From NCBI GenBank assembly GCA_964202965.1, contig CAXNKG010000023.1, positions 1 through 44,762 of the forward strand: a stretch of DNA of 44,762 nucleotides. Reading direction: 5' to 3'. The translations under genes and the position numbers were made by a program. Below are positions 15,991 to 24,177 of the stretch, in pieces. Every line of letters begins with the position of its first letter. Positions within the stretch are counted from its first letter, which is position 1. Under the pieces are notes generated by a model, which saw nothing but the letters and a program-made list of their open reading frames with translations, did no database searches and was not told the DNA's origin. Source of the DNA: CAXNKG01 sp964202965 (GTDB lineage: Bacteria; Acidobacteriota; Vicinamibacteria; Vicinamibacterales; UBA2999).

Positions 15991-15998
15991 ACTATACT
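15991..15998. promoter_or_regulatory. Shared symmetric -10 box for the barrel protein and the ABC exporter
   Basis: ACTATACT contains TATACT on the plus strand (15993-15998, 6 nt before the ABC gene ATG) and TATAGT on the minus strand (complement of 15991-15996, 45 nt before the barrel gene ATG). The plus transcript would be leaderless; the minus transcript would have a leader of about 38 nt. Confidence 0.5.
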
Positions 15999-16004
15999 TT
16001 TTCG

Positions 16005-17750
16005 ATGAGCCCGGCGCGTCGTCTGCGTGCGTATCTCCTCCGATATCGCCGCGCGTTCGCCGCTGGGTGTGCCTGCGTCGTCGGGACCGCGGTCATCGGA
16101 CTCGCCAGCCCGTGGGTCCTCAAGCTTGCCATCGACGATCTCACGCGGGGCGTGACGGCGGACAAGATCCGGCTGTACGCGGGAGCCGTCTTGGTGCTCG
16201 CCGCCGCCGGCGGAACGCTCCGCTTCCTGATGCGGCGGATCATCATCGGCGTCTCGCGTCGCGTCGAGTACGACCTGCGCAACGACTTCTTTGCGCACCT
16301 GCAGCGGCTCGACCTCGGCTACTTCCAGCGCAACCGGACGGGGGACCTCATGTCGCGGGCGACCAACGACCTGAGCGCGGTGCGCATGATGATTGGCCCC
16401 GCCATCATGTATTCAGCGACCACGGCGATCACGTTCGTCGTCGGGATCGCACTCATGTTGTCGATCGACGCGCGGCTGACGCTGATCTCACTGGTGCCGC
16501 TGCCCCTGATCTCCCTGTCGGTGTGGTACTTCGGCGCGGTCATTCATCGCCGCTTCGAACGCATTCAGGAACAGCTCTCGGAGATCAGCGCCATTGCCCA
16601 GGAGACGCTGTCGGGCGTCCGCGTGGTGCGCGCCTACGGCCAGGAGGCGTCCGAGACAGCCCGGTTCCGCCTGGCCAACGCCGAGTACGTCCGCCGGAAT
16701 ATGGGCCTCATCCATGTGCAGGCGCTGTTCTTTCCGGTCATGGGCCTGCTGATGGGCATTGGTGCGCTGCTCGTGCTGTGGCTCGGGAGCCGGGAGGTCG
16801 TCGCGGGACGGCTCACCGTTGGCGAGCTCGTCGCCTTCAATTCGTACCTGATGATGCTGGCGTGGCCGATGATCGCGTTCGGGTGGGTCACGAACCTGCT
16901 GCAGCGGGGCATGGCGTCCTGGAAGCGGATGCTCGACGTTCTCGACACGCCCCCGGCCATCGTGGATGCCCCGGTGCCCCGGCCGCTGCGCCCTGTGGAC
17001 ATCCGGGGACACGTTGAATTCCGGCACCTGACGTTCGCGCATGGCGATCGCGTCGTGCTTCGCGACATTACGGCGGTCCTGCCCGCCGGCACGACGACGG
17101 CGATCGTGGGCACGACCGGGTCCGGCAAGTCGACGCTGCTGAACCTGCTGCCTCGGCTGTACGACCCGCCTCCCGGAACGGTGTTTGTCGACGGCGTCGA
17201 CGTCCGCGAGATCCCCCTGCACGTCCTGCGCGGCGCGATCGGCTTCGTGCCGCAGGAGCCGTTTCTCTTCGGGTCGAGCATCGAGGAGAACGTCGCCTTT
17301 GGCGGCCGTGGCGGGGACTGGCGGCAGCCGGTCGAGGCTGCGGCCGCTATTGCGCGGCTGGACAAGGATGTCGACGCGTTTCCGAAGGGGTATGACACGG
17401 TGGTCGGGGAACGGGGCATCACCCTGTCAGGCGGGCAGAAGCAGCGGACGGCCCTCGCCCGGGCCATCGTCATCGACCCGAAGATTCTGATTCTCGACGA
17501 CGCGCTCTCCGCCGTGGATACGTATACCGAGGAGGAGATTCTTGGCCGGCTCCGGAACGTGATGCGCCAGCGGACCTGCCTCATCGTGTCGCACCGCGTG
17601 TCGACCGTTCGCCACGCCGATCTCATTCTCGTCCTCTCGGACGGCCGCATTGTGGAGCGCGGCACCCACGACGAGCTCGTGGCGGCGCACGGGGTGTATG
17701 CGGGCCTGCACCGGAAGCAGCTGCTCGAAGAGGAGCTGGCGGCGTCGTGA
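16005..17750 (+). CDS. ABC exporter half-transporter A (MdlA-like, degenerate ATP site)
   Basis: 581 aa, six-helix membrane domain (about 15-310) fused to a nucleotide-binding domain. Walker A is GTTGSGKST, Q-loop FVPQEPFLF, signature LSGGQKQR and Walker B ILILDD. The catalytic Glu after Walker B is replaced by Asp (LDDALSAVD), as in the degenerate-site subunit of heterodimeric exporters such as TM287/288. The H-loop His is kept (VSHRVST). Its stop overlaps the start of the second half-transporter (TGATG), which completes the heterodimer. Substrate unknown; lipid or drug export is typical. Confidence 0.88.
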   Translation: MSPARRLRAYLLRYRRAFAAGCACVVGTAVIGLASPWVLKLAIDDLTRGVTADKIRLYAGAVLVLAAAGGTLRFLMRRIIIGVSRRVEYDLRNDFFAHLQRLDLGYFQRNRTGDLMSRATNDLSAVRMMIGPAIMYSATTAITFVVGIALMLSIDARLTLISLVPLPLISLSVWYFGAVIHRRFERIQEQLSEISAIAQETLSGVRVVRAYGQEASETARFRLANAEYVRRNMGLIHVQALFFPVMGLLMGIGALLVLWLGSREVVAGRLTVGELVAFNSYLMMLAWPMIAFGWVTNLLQRGMASWKRMLDVLDTPPAIVDAPVPRPLRPVDIRGHVEFRHLTFAHGDRVVLRDITAVLPAGTTTAIVGTTGSGKSTLLNLLPRLYDPPPGTVFVDGVDVREIPLHVLRGAIGFVPQEPFLFGSSIEENVAFGGRGGDWRQPVEAAAAIARLDKDVDAFPKGYDTVVGERGITLSGGQKQRTALARAIVIDPKILILDDALSAVDTYTEEEILGRLRNVMRQRTCLIVSHRVSTVRHADLILVLSDGRIVERGTHDELVAAHGVYAGLHRKQLLEEELAAS

Positions 17751-19528
17751 TGCACGACGACGAAATCATCGGCAGGGCGTACGACGGGCGCCTGATGCGC
17801 CGGCTGCTGACCTACCTGTCTCCGTACCGCGGCCAGGTGGGGTTCGCGGTGACGGCGATCGTGGGGCATTCGGCGCTCGAACTGGCGCCGCCGTACCTCA
17901 CCAAGATCGTCATCGACGAGTACATCCCCGCCGGCGACCTGTCGGGGATCGGCACGATCGCCGCACTCTTTCTGCTGACGGTCCTGGGCGCGTTCGCGCT
18001 CGAATACCTCCAGACGTCGGCGATGCAGGCGATCGGGCAGCGGATCATGTTCGACCTGCGCATGCAGATCCACGGGCAGCTGCAGCGGCTCGACGTCCGT
18101 TTCTACGACCGCAATCCGGTCGGCCGCCTGATGACGCGGGTCACTAGCGACGTCGACGCGCTGAACGAGCTCTTCACCGCTGGTGTCGTCGCGGTGTTCG
18201 GCGACGCCTTCACACTCGTCGGCATCATGGCGGTCCTCGCGTGGATGGACTGGCGGCTGGCGCTCGTGGCCTTTTCCGTCCTCCCGCTGATCGCGGTGAT
18301 TACCGAATGGTTTCGGGCGAACGTCCGTGATTCGTACCGCCAGGTGCGGATGTGGATGGCCCGGATCAACGCGTTCCTGCACGAACGCATCACGGGGATG
18401 GCCACGGTCCATCTGTTTCGCCGGGAGGAGCGGGATCTGGCGTCGTTCGACGACATCAACCGGCGCCATCGCGACGCGAACATCCGGTCGATCTTCTATT
18501 ACGCCGTGTTCTATCCGGCCGTCGAGCTGGTCAGCGCCCTGGCGTCGGCCCTGATCATCTGGGTCGGCGGCGGCTGGGTCATGGACGACCGGCTGACCCT
18601 CGGATCGCTCGTCGCATTCCTCATGTACGCGCAGCGGTTCTTCCGGCCGATCAGCGACATGTCGGAGAAGTTCAACGTCCTCCAGGGGGCCATGGCGTCG
18701 TCAGAACGGATCTTCGCGCTCATCGACACGCCGGTCGAGATTGCGTCGATCCCCGGGGCCGTCCGTGGCGCGCCAGGCGTCATCGCCTTCGAGCACGTGA
18801 CGTTTGCCTATATCGCAGGCGAGCCGGTGCTCAAGGATGTCTCGTTTCGCGTGATGCCCGGCGAGCGCATCGCCATCGTGGGCGCGACGGGCGCGGGCAA
18901 GACGACGATCGTCAACCTGCTGCTCCGGTTCTACGACGTCCAGGACGGCCGGATCACCATCGACGGCACGGACATTCGCGAGATGGATCTGGCGGACCTC
19001 CGGTCGCTGTTCGGGCTGGTGCTGCAGGATGTCCACCTGTTTTCGGGGACGGTCGCGGGCAATATCAGGCTGGGCAACGACGCCATCTCCGACGACGCTG
19101 TCGCGTCGGCCGTGAAGGCCGTCCATGCCGACACGTTTATCGACCGGCTGCCGCAGGGGCTCGAGACGGCCGTTGTCGAGCGGGGCGCCACGCTGTCCGT
19201 GGGCCAGAAGCAGCTGCTGTCCTTCGCGCGCGCGCTCGCGTTCAACCGGCCGGTCCTCATCCTCGACGAGGCGACATCGAGCGTCGATACAGGAACCGAA
19301 CTGCTCATTCGTGACGCGCTCAGGGTGATCATGGCCGAGCGGACGACAATCGCCATCGCGCACCGCCTGTCGACGATCCAGGGCATGGACCGCATCCTCG
19401 TCTTCCACAAGGGGCAGTTGCGCGAGTCGGGGACCCACCAGGCGCTGCTGGTGGAACGCGGCATCTACCACCGCCTGTATCAGCTTCAATTCCAGGCGGC
19501 TGCCGCAGGGGTGGCGCCCGTCGGGTGA
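17750..19528 (+). CDS. ABC exporter half-transporter B (MdlB-like, catalytic Glu present)
   Basis: 592 aa from ATG 17750, which overlaps the stop of the partner gene; an in-frame GTG one codon earlier is less likely. The membrane domain covers about residues 20-320. The nucleotide-binding domain has Walker A GATGAGKTT, signature LSVGQKQL (second Gly replaced by Val) and Walker B VLILDEATSSVD with the catalytic Glu. The altered signature pairs with the altered Walker B of subunit A to make the one non-hydrolysing site, while the other site is canonical. This matches the asymmetric heterodimer plan of MdlAB/BmrCD-type exporters. Confidence 0.9.
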   Translation: MHDDEIIGRAYDGRLMRRLLTYLSPYRGQVGFAVTAIVGHSALELAPPYLTKIVIDEYIPAGDLSGIGTIAALFLLTVLGAFALEYLQTSAMQAIGQRIMFDLRMQIHGQLQRLDVRFYDRNPVGRLMTRVTSDVDALNELFTAGVVAVFGDAFTLVGIMAVLAWMDWRLALVAFSVLPLIAVITEWFRANVRDSYRQVRMWMARINAFLHERITGMATVHLFRREERDLASFDDINRRHRDANIRSIFYYAVFYPAVELVSALASALIIWVGGGWVMDDRLTLGSLVAFLMYAQRFFRPISDMSEKFNVLQGAMASSERIFALIDTPVEIASIPGAVRGAPGVIAFEHVTFAYIAGEPVLKDVSFRVMPGERIAIVGATGAGKTTIVNLLLRFYDVQDGRITIDGTDIREMDLADLRSLFGLVLQDVHLFSGTVAGNIRLGNDAISDDAVASAVKAVHADTFIDRLPQGLETAVVERGATLSVGQKQLLSFARALAFNRPVLILDEATSSVDTGTELLIRDALRVIMAERTTIAIAHRLSTIQGMDRILVFHKGQLRESGTHQALLVERGIYHRLYQLQFQAAAAGVAPVG

Positions 19529-19538
19529 TCCGGGGCTC

Positions 19539-20201
19539 CTACGGGGCCTGGGGTGCCTGGGGTTCCTGCGTCGGCCCGGCTGGCTCGATTGGTACAGCGG
19601 CGGGGGCCTCAGCTCCAGCCTCCGCCGTTTCAGTCGTACCGGCTGCGGTGTCGGGTGGCGATGTCACGTCTGGCGCCGCCACCGCCGGTGGCGTGCGCAG
19701 GGTGCGAGCGGCTTCCCGCCGCCTGAACAGCCGTTCGACAAGACTTGGCGTGCTGTCCCGCGGATTCCATCCGAGCCGCAGCACCGTAATCTCAACGGGC
19801 CTTCGGCCGAACGCCAGCGCCTCATGGCAGCTCCACATGTACAGGTCGAGGATGCGTCCCTGTACCCGCGGGCCGGTATCCATGATCGTGTAGACCCCGT
19901 TGTATTTCGTGTCGTCCGTCGAGATATTGACGACGCTCCCGACGGGGAGGATCGAGGGATCCGAGGCGGCGATGCCTGTCCGCACGCCGACACCCGAGGC
20001 CGTCGTCGTCCCCTTGCAGTACGCCGTTGCGGTGAAGAGGAGCCGCGCGCCCGCGACCGGCAGCGTCGGATCCACCATATTGTCCGGCGCCGCCTCTCGG
20101 GAGTCGAACATCACGACTTCGTACAACAGCACGAACGTCACGCACGCCAGCAACGTGACGCCAAACTTCCGGCCGAGCGAGCGGGAGATGACATATCCCA
20201 T
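19539..20201 (-). CDS. Membrane-anchored 3D-domain protein (RlpA/MltA-like fold)
   Basis: 220 aa. One hydrophobic segment near the N-terminus (FGVTLLACVTFVLLYEVVMF) anchors or exports the protein. Residues about 50-150 form a 3D domain: FTATAYCKGTTTASG, GIAASDPSILPVGSVV and YTIMDTGPRVQGRILDLYM, with the three expected Asp positions. 3D domains form the double-psi barrel catalytic core of MltA- and Rpf-like peptidoglycan enzymes. The C-terminal 50 residues are an Ala/Pro/Glu-rich tail (TETAEAGAEAPAAVPIEPAG). Its start codon touches the stop of thiL, so the two are coupled. Confidence 0.8.
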   Translation of the reverse strand: MGYVISRSLGRKFGVTLLACVTFVLLYEVVMFDSREAAPDNMVDPTLPVAGARLLFTATAYCKGTTTASGVGVRTGIAASDPSILPVGSVVNISTDDTKYNGVYTIMDTGPRVQGRILDLYMWSCHEALAFGRRPVEITVLRLGWNPRDSTPSLVERLFRRREAARTLRTPPAVAAPDVTSPPDTAAGTTETAEAGAEAPAAVPIEPAGPTQEPQAPQAP

Positions 20202-21190
20202 TACGCAAAATGCTCGAATCCGCGCGGCAGCTCGCGAACGCCGTCCGCGTACGTGACGACGATCGCGCGCTCTTTCGTCACCATGCCGATGCGCGTCAGC
20301 GGGAGCGCCCCCAGCAGCCGCTGCACCGCTCGCAGGCGCCCCTGATGGGACGGCCGCACGGTAAAGATCAGCTCATAGTCGTCGCCGCCCGTGACCGCCG
20401 CGTCGAGCGGCTTCCGGCCGCGTGTCTGGTGCCAGCGGCGTACGTCCTCCGTCACCGGCAGCCGTTCGGCGTCAATCGCCATACCGACGCCTGACGCCTC
20501 GGAGATCTGGCGCACGCCATCGGCAAGGCCATCGCTCAAATCCATGCAGGCGGTCGCCGCGCGGCCGCTCGCCAGCAGCATCCCGGCGCGCACGCGCGCC
20601 TCGGGGTAGAGGAATCGCCGCTCGGCGGGGCCGAGCGGCAGGTCCGCCCCGTCGCGCAGCGATTCGAGACCGGCCGCGCCGTCGCCAATCGTCCCGGTGA
20701 CGCAGACGATGTCTCCCGGCCGCGCGCCGCCGCGGGTCAGTACGCGCCGCCGGCCGATGGAGCCGATCGCCGTGACGTCGATCATCATCGGTCCAGGCGA
20801 CCGCGAGATGTTACCGCCGACGATGGCGATGCGATGCGCCTCGGCGACGCGCAGCATACCGTCCATCAGGCCGTCCACGACGGACACGTCGAGGTCGCCG
20901 GGCAGCACGAGCGAGAGCAGCGCCACCCGGGGCCGCGCGCCCATGGCCGCGAGGTCGCTCAGATTGACCGCCAGCGCGCGATGGCCAATCGCGTCCGGTG
21001 GCATGAACCGGCGGTCGAAATGCACGCCCTCGACCTGGACGTCCGTCGTCAGGACGTCGAGCGTGCCGCGCTGCGGCTCCACGACCGCCGCGTCATCGCC
21101 GGGCCCGACGAGGACCCAGTCAGGCGCCGCCAGACGCGACGTAATGCGTTGGATGAGCGCGCGCTCGCCGAGGTCGGAAGCTGTCGGCAA
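20201..21190 (-). CDS. thiL: Thiamine-monophosphate kinase ThiL
   Basis: 329 aa from a TTG start at 21190 (PTASDLGERALIQRI follows, matching the usual ThiL beginning of E-x-L-I). ThiL phosphorylates TMP to thiamine diphosphate with ATP. Family blocks are intact: VGPGDDAAVV, HRALAVNLSDLAAMGA, MDLSDGLADGVRQI and VTGGDDYELIF. The gene lies just downstream of 6S RNA and a four-unit heptamer array, and overlaps the 3D-domain gene. It may be read from the 6S promoter or from its own promoter in the short gap; no clear ribosome site precedes the TTG. Confidence 0.92.
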   Translation of the reverse strand: MPTASDLGERALIQRITSRLAAPDWVLVGPGDDAAVVEPQRGTLDVLTTDVQVEGVHFDRRFMPPDAIGHRALAVNLSDLAAMGARPRVALLSLVLPGDLDVSVVDGLMDGMLRVAEAHRIAIVGGNISRSPGPMMIDVTAIGSIGRRRVLTRGGARPGDIVCVTGTIGDGAAGLESLRDGADLPLGPAERRFLYPEARVRAGMLLASGRAATACMDLSDGLADGVRQISEASGVGMAIDAERLPVTEDVRRWHQTRGRKPLDAAVTGGDDYELIFTVRPSHQGRLRAVQRLLGALPLTRIGMVTKERAIVVTYADGVRELPRGFEHFA

Positions 21191-21192
21191 AA

Positions 21193-21220
21193 CAGTAGGC
21201 AGTATGCAGTAGGCAGGAAG
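21193..21220. repeat. Heptamer array (CAGTAGG-type, 4 units) between 6S RNA and thiL
   Basis: Four consecutive 7-nt units, CAGTAGG, CAGTATG, CAGTAGG and CAGGAAG, fill the gap between the 3' end of the 6S RNA and the thiL start codon. It is a single-arm array of a different sequence family from the others but with the same 7-nt period. Confidence 0.7.
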
Positions 21221-21404
21221 CCCCGCTTTGCCGTGTGGGGAGGTCGACTGAACCTGCTAAAGCAGGTGGAGCCACTGTTGTAGACCGCGCTTCAGGCTTC
21301 CTCGTTGCAGAGGCATGCACACCGCACGGTCCCGCGGCTCACTTGGTGATGATTACGGCTCAGACGAGCCTCCGGAAAACCATCACGAGCAAAGCAGGAG
21401 CTTC
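21216..21404 (-). ncRNA. ssrS: 6S RNA
   Basis: About 190 nt downstream of zapA. Diagnostic pieces in 5'-3' order on the minus strand are CTGAGCCGTAATCAT, GGTGTGCATGCC, GAGGAAGCCTGAAG, ACAACA and CACCTGCTTTAGCAGGTTCA. These parallel the E. coli 6S blocks CUGAGCCG, GGUGAGCAUGC, GAGAAGCCU, ACGACA and CACCUUGAAC. The two ends pair: GAAGCTCCTGCTTTGC at the 5' end with GCAAAGCGGGGCTTC at the 3' end, leaving one bulge, as the closing stem requires. 6S RNA mimics an open promoter and sequesters the sigma70 holoenzyme. The zapA-ssrS neighbourhood is conserved in many bacteria. Confidence 0.9.
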
Positions 21405-21408
21405 ACGC

Positions 21409-21437
21409 ATGTTAGCCCGCGCCCGTGGGCGGGTCAA
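21409..21437 (-). promoter_or_regulatory. Sigma70 promoter of 6S RNA
   Basis: On the minus strand TTGACC (21437-21432), a 17-nt spacer and TAACAT (21414-21409) form a good sigma70 promoter. It points to initiation around 21401-21405, exactly where the 5' strand of the closing stem begins. Confidence 0.75.
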
Positions 21438-21465
21438 GGCGTGTAAATTATTGGAAAAGAACCAG

Positions 21466-21756
21466 TTAACTTGCTTGCGAAAGGGCTTGATCGACCAGCT
21501 GCTCGAGGCGCAGCGCACGCTCATTGAGCTGCCCGTCCGAGGAGGACTGCTGCTGGCGGGCGCGGAAGCACTCGTCGGCAAGATTCATCGCCACGAGGAT
21601 CGCCACGCTGAGCAGATCGTTGGTTGGCGCGGCTTCGGTCGCCGCCCGCACCTTCTGGTCGACGTAAGCGGCGAGCTCCGCGACGTACGCCGGGTCGAGC
21701 CCGCTGCGAATCGGGTAGCGCTGGCCGCCGATCTCCACCGTTACGACGCCACTCAT
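21466..21756 (-). CDS. zapA: Cell division protein ZapA
   Basis: 96 aa. ZapA tetramers bundle FtsZ protofilaments at the division ring. The N-terminal domain VTVEIGGQRYPIRSGLDPAYVAELAAYVDQKV matches the ZapA family in its fragments (VEIGGQRYPI, YVAELAAYVDQKV). It is followed by a long helix that forms the coiled-coil stalk (NLADECFRARQQQ ... ALRLEQLVDQAL). It sits downstream of a ZapB-like coiled-coil gene and upstream of 6S RNA. A three-unit heptamer array separates it from the ZapB-like gene. Confidence 0.88.
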   Translation of the reverse strand: MSGVVTVEIGGQRYPIRSGLDPAYVAELAAYVDQKVRAATEAAPTNDLLSVAILVAMNLADECFRARQQQSSSDGQLNERALRLEQLVDQALSQAS

Positions 21757-21759
21757 GAA

Positions 21760-21781
21760 AGGCTCCGGGCTTCAGGCTCTA
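21760..21781. repeat. Heptamer array (AGGCTCC-type, 3 units) between zapA and the ZapB-like gene
   Basis: Units AGGCTCC, GGGCTTC and AGGCTCT occupy the short gap, followed by AG. The TAG stop codon of the ZapB-like gene lies inside the array (21779-21781). Confidence 0.65.
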
Positions 21782-22054
21782 GATGGATTCGAGGTGCGAC
21801 AGCATTTCGGCGACTCGCTGGCGAACGGCTTCGCGTTCCTCGCGGAGTGCGTCGAGCTCGAGGTTCGAACCCTGCGCGTCCTGCAGGCGCAGGCGCAGCG
21901 TGTCGATTTCCTGTGCGAGCCGTGCGTGTTCGTCGGCGGCCTTCGCCTGATCGGCGCGGAGACGCGTCACCACGTCCACGAGCAGTCTGACTTTTTCATC
22001 GAGCCGATCGATCGGATCCGCATCGACCGTACGCGCCGCCGCCTGCTTTGCCAT
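21779..22054 (-). CDS. ZapB-like small coiled-coil protein
   Basis: 91 aa, almost entirely one predicted helix with heptad-like hydrophobic spacing (IDRLDEKVRLLVDVVTRL, then LAQEIDTLRLRLQDA and LREEREAVRQRVAEML). No signal peptide or membrane segment. Size, coiled-coil content and position next to zapA match ZapB-like division factors, but sequence alone does not separate ZapB from other small coiled coils. The ending HLESI resembles the C-terminus of many such zapA-linked proteins. It follows pheT on the same strand after a 53-bp gap. Confidence 0.65.
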   Translation of the reverse strand: MAKQAAARTVDADPIDRLDEKVRLLVDVVTRLRADQAKAADEHARLAQEIDTLRLRLQDAQGSNLELDALREEREAVRQRVAEMLSHLESI

Positions 22055-22107
22055 TCGTGACTGTCCCTCGCGTGATGGTGGAACCTACCGACGCGGCGAT
22101 AGTAACA

Positions 22108-24177
22108 CTAACGCTGAACGGCGGCGTGGCGATTTGTGAGCGTCGTCATGATCGAATCCATCGCGGCCTGTACCTCTGCATCCGTGAGGGTTCTGTCAGA
22201 TGACCGGAAGGTAAGACGCAGCGACAGACTGACCTTGCCGTCCGGCACGCCTTTGCCCTGATAGCGATCGAATTCCGCGACGTGCGCCAGGATCGCGGGG
22301 GCCGCGCCGCGGACGGTGGCGCGGATGCCGGCTGCGGCGAGCGTGTCGTCGACGAGGATGGAAATATCGCGCGTCACGGAGGGGTAGCGCGACAGGGGTT
22401 CGACCCGGAGCGACCGTCCGGCCGCCGCGGCTTCAAGTGCATCAAGGTCGAGCTCCGCCACATAGACCGGATCGGTCCCCACCAGACCGTGGATGTCGGC
22501 GACCGCGGGCGCGAGCTGGCCGATCGTGCCGACACGCGTACTTCCGGTCATGACTGCGGCGCGGCGTCCCGGTGCGAGCCACGCCTCGTCGGACGGGACG
22601 GTGTGCATCTCGGCCCCGACCGCGTCGCAGACGCTCTCCACGACAGCCTTGATGTCGAAGAAATCGACGGAACGCCCCGTGCCGCTCCAGTGTTCGCTGG
22701 CCGCGGCACCGGTCCAGGCGCAGGCGATCGCCCGGCGTTCGCCGTCGGCCTGCGAGAATCGCGCGCCGATCTCGAAGAGCCGGATGTCGCGCTGCTCGCG
22801 CCGGCGGTTATGCGCGATGGCATCGACGAGGCCCGGCAACACCGATGGCCTGAGCACGGCGAAGTTTTCGGACAGGGGATTCGCGATGGGCACCAGGCCC
22901 GCGGTTCCCCCGAACGTGGCGGCCGCCGGCTCGGCGATGAAGCCGAAGGTGAGCGCCTCTGAAAAGCCGGCCGCCGTCAGGATCGATCGCAGGTGCCGGG
23001 CGCGCATGATGCGCGGATCTGGCGCCTGCGGCGGGACATCCAGCTCGGGGAACGTGACCGGCAGCCGGTCGAATCCATAGTGGCGGGCCACCTCTTCGAT
23101 GAGATCCACCTCCCGGGCGACGTCGACTCGGCGTGTGGGAATCGCGACGTCCCATCCGTCTGCCCCGAGCGGAGTCGAGGGGTGGGCCCTGTCCGTGAGC
23201 TCGAAGCCAAGCCCGCTCAGGATCCGGCGGACGTCGCCGTCGGGCACCTCGCCCCCGAGCAGGCGGCGAATTCTGTCGCGCCGCAGCTGCAGGGTGCGCG
23301 GCGCGATCGGTGTGGGATGCTCGTCGATGACCGGACCGCGTCTCTGGCCGGCGCCGATCTCTTCGATCAGCGCGAGGGCGCGCGCCATGGCGGCCGCCGC
23401 CAGCGCCGGGTCGGCGCCCCGCTCGAACCGCATGCTCGCTTCCGTCTTCAGGCCCAGCGTCTTCGACGTGCGGCGGACCGACAGGGGATTGAAGTACGCA
23501 CTCTCGAGGACGATCGTGCCCGTCGCGTCGGACACTTCGGACTCCGCGCCGCCCATGACGCCCGCGATGGCGACCGGCCGCTCGGCATCCGCAATGACCA
23601 GCATGTCCGACGTCAGCGTGCGCGTCTGGCCGTCGAGTGTCCTGATCCTTTCGCCGGCGCGCGCGCGCCGCACGCGAATCTGCGCCTGCGTCAGCCGCGC
23701 CAGGTCGAAGGCATGCATCGGATGCCCGAGCTCCAGGAGCACGTAGTTCGTGACGTCGACGATGTTGCTGATCGGGCGGATGCCGGCGGCCTGCAGGCGC
23801 GCCTGCATCCACGAGGGCGACGGACCGATCTGGACGTCCGCGACCGCGCCGACGTATCGGGGGCAGAGGCCGGGATCCTCGATGACGATCTGGATATCTG
23901 AGGTTCCGGCGGGTCGTCCGCCCGATGGATTCGGCCGGGCGGCCGGACCCGCCCCACGTACGGAAAGGCCATAGGCCACGGCAACCTCGCGCGCCATGCC
24001 CGCCATCGACATGCAGTCGGGACGGTTCGCGGTGACTTCGAAGTCGAGCACGGCGTCGCTGCCGACCTGCTCGATGCCTTCGACGGCAAAGCCGCGGAGC
24101 GACATCCTCCGCGCAATCTGCTGCGCCGACTCCTTGACGTCGACGAGCTCCTGCAGCCAGGACAGCAGGACTTTCAC
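22108..24177 (-). CDS. pheT: Phenylalanyl-tRNA synthetase beta subunit, short form without EMAP-II domain
   Basis: 689 aa from GTG 24177, which overlaps the pheS stop (GTGA). The open frame upstream is only a shadow of pheS. PheT pairs with PheS in an alpha2beta2 enzyme and carries editing and structural domains. The N-terminus MKVLLSWLQELVDV is normal, but VEGIEQVGSDAVLDFEVTANRPDC shows that the roughly 110-residue EMAP-II-like tRNA-binding domain (B2) is absent. B3/B4 (RPISNIVDVTNYVLLELGHPMHAFD), B5, and the C-terminal FDX-ACB anticodon-binding domain (RYPSVTRDISILVDD) are present. Usual PheT is near 790-800 aa. Confidence 0.93.
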   Translation of the reverse strand: MKVLLSWLQELVDVKESAQQIARRMSLRGFAVEGIEQVGSDAVLDFEVTANRPDCMSMAGMAREVAVAYGLSVRGAGPAARPNPSGGRPAGTSDIQIVIEDPGLCPRYVGAVADVQIGPSPSWMQARLQAAGIRPISNIVDVTNYVLLELGHPMHAFDLARLTQAQIRVRRARAGERIRTLDGQTRTLTSDMLVIADAERPVAIAGVMGGAESEVSDATGTIVLESAYFNPLSVRRTSKTLGLKTEASMRFERGADPALAAAAMARALALIEEIGAGQRRGPVIDEHPTPIAPRTLQLRRDRIRRLLGGEVPDGDVRRILSGLGFELTDRAHPSTPLGADGWDVAIPTRRVDVAREVDLIEEVARHYGFDRLPVTFPELDVPPQAPDPRIMRARHLRSILTAAGFSEALTFGFIAEPAAATFGGTAGLVPIANPLSENFAVLRPSVLPGLVDAIAHNRRREQRDIRLFEIGARFSQADGERRAIACAWTGAAASEHWSGTGRSVDFFDIKAVVESVCDAVGAEMHTVPSDEAWLAPGRRAAVMTGSTRVGTIGQLAPAVADIHGLVGTDPVYVAELDLDALEAAAAGRSLRVEPLSRYPSVTRDISILVDDTLAAAGIRATVRGAAPAILAHVAEFDRYQGKGVPDGKVSLSLRLTFRSSDRTLTDAEVQAAMDSIMTTLTNRHAAVQR

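Noticed and set aside
21216..21240. Intrinsic terminator at the 3' end of 6S RNA
   Set aside because: The GC-rich sequence pairs with the 6S 5' end as the closing stem, and no U-tract follows.
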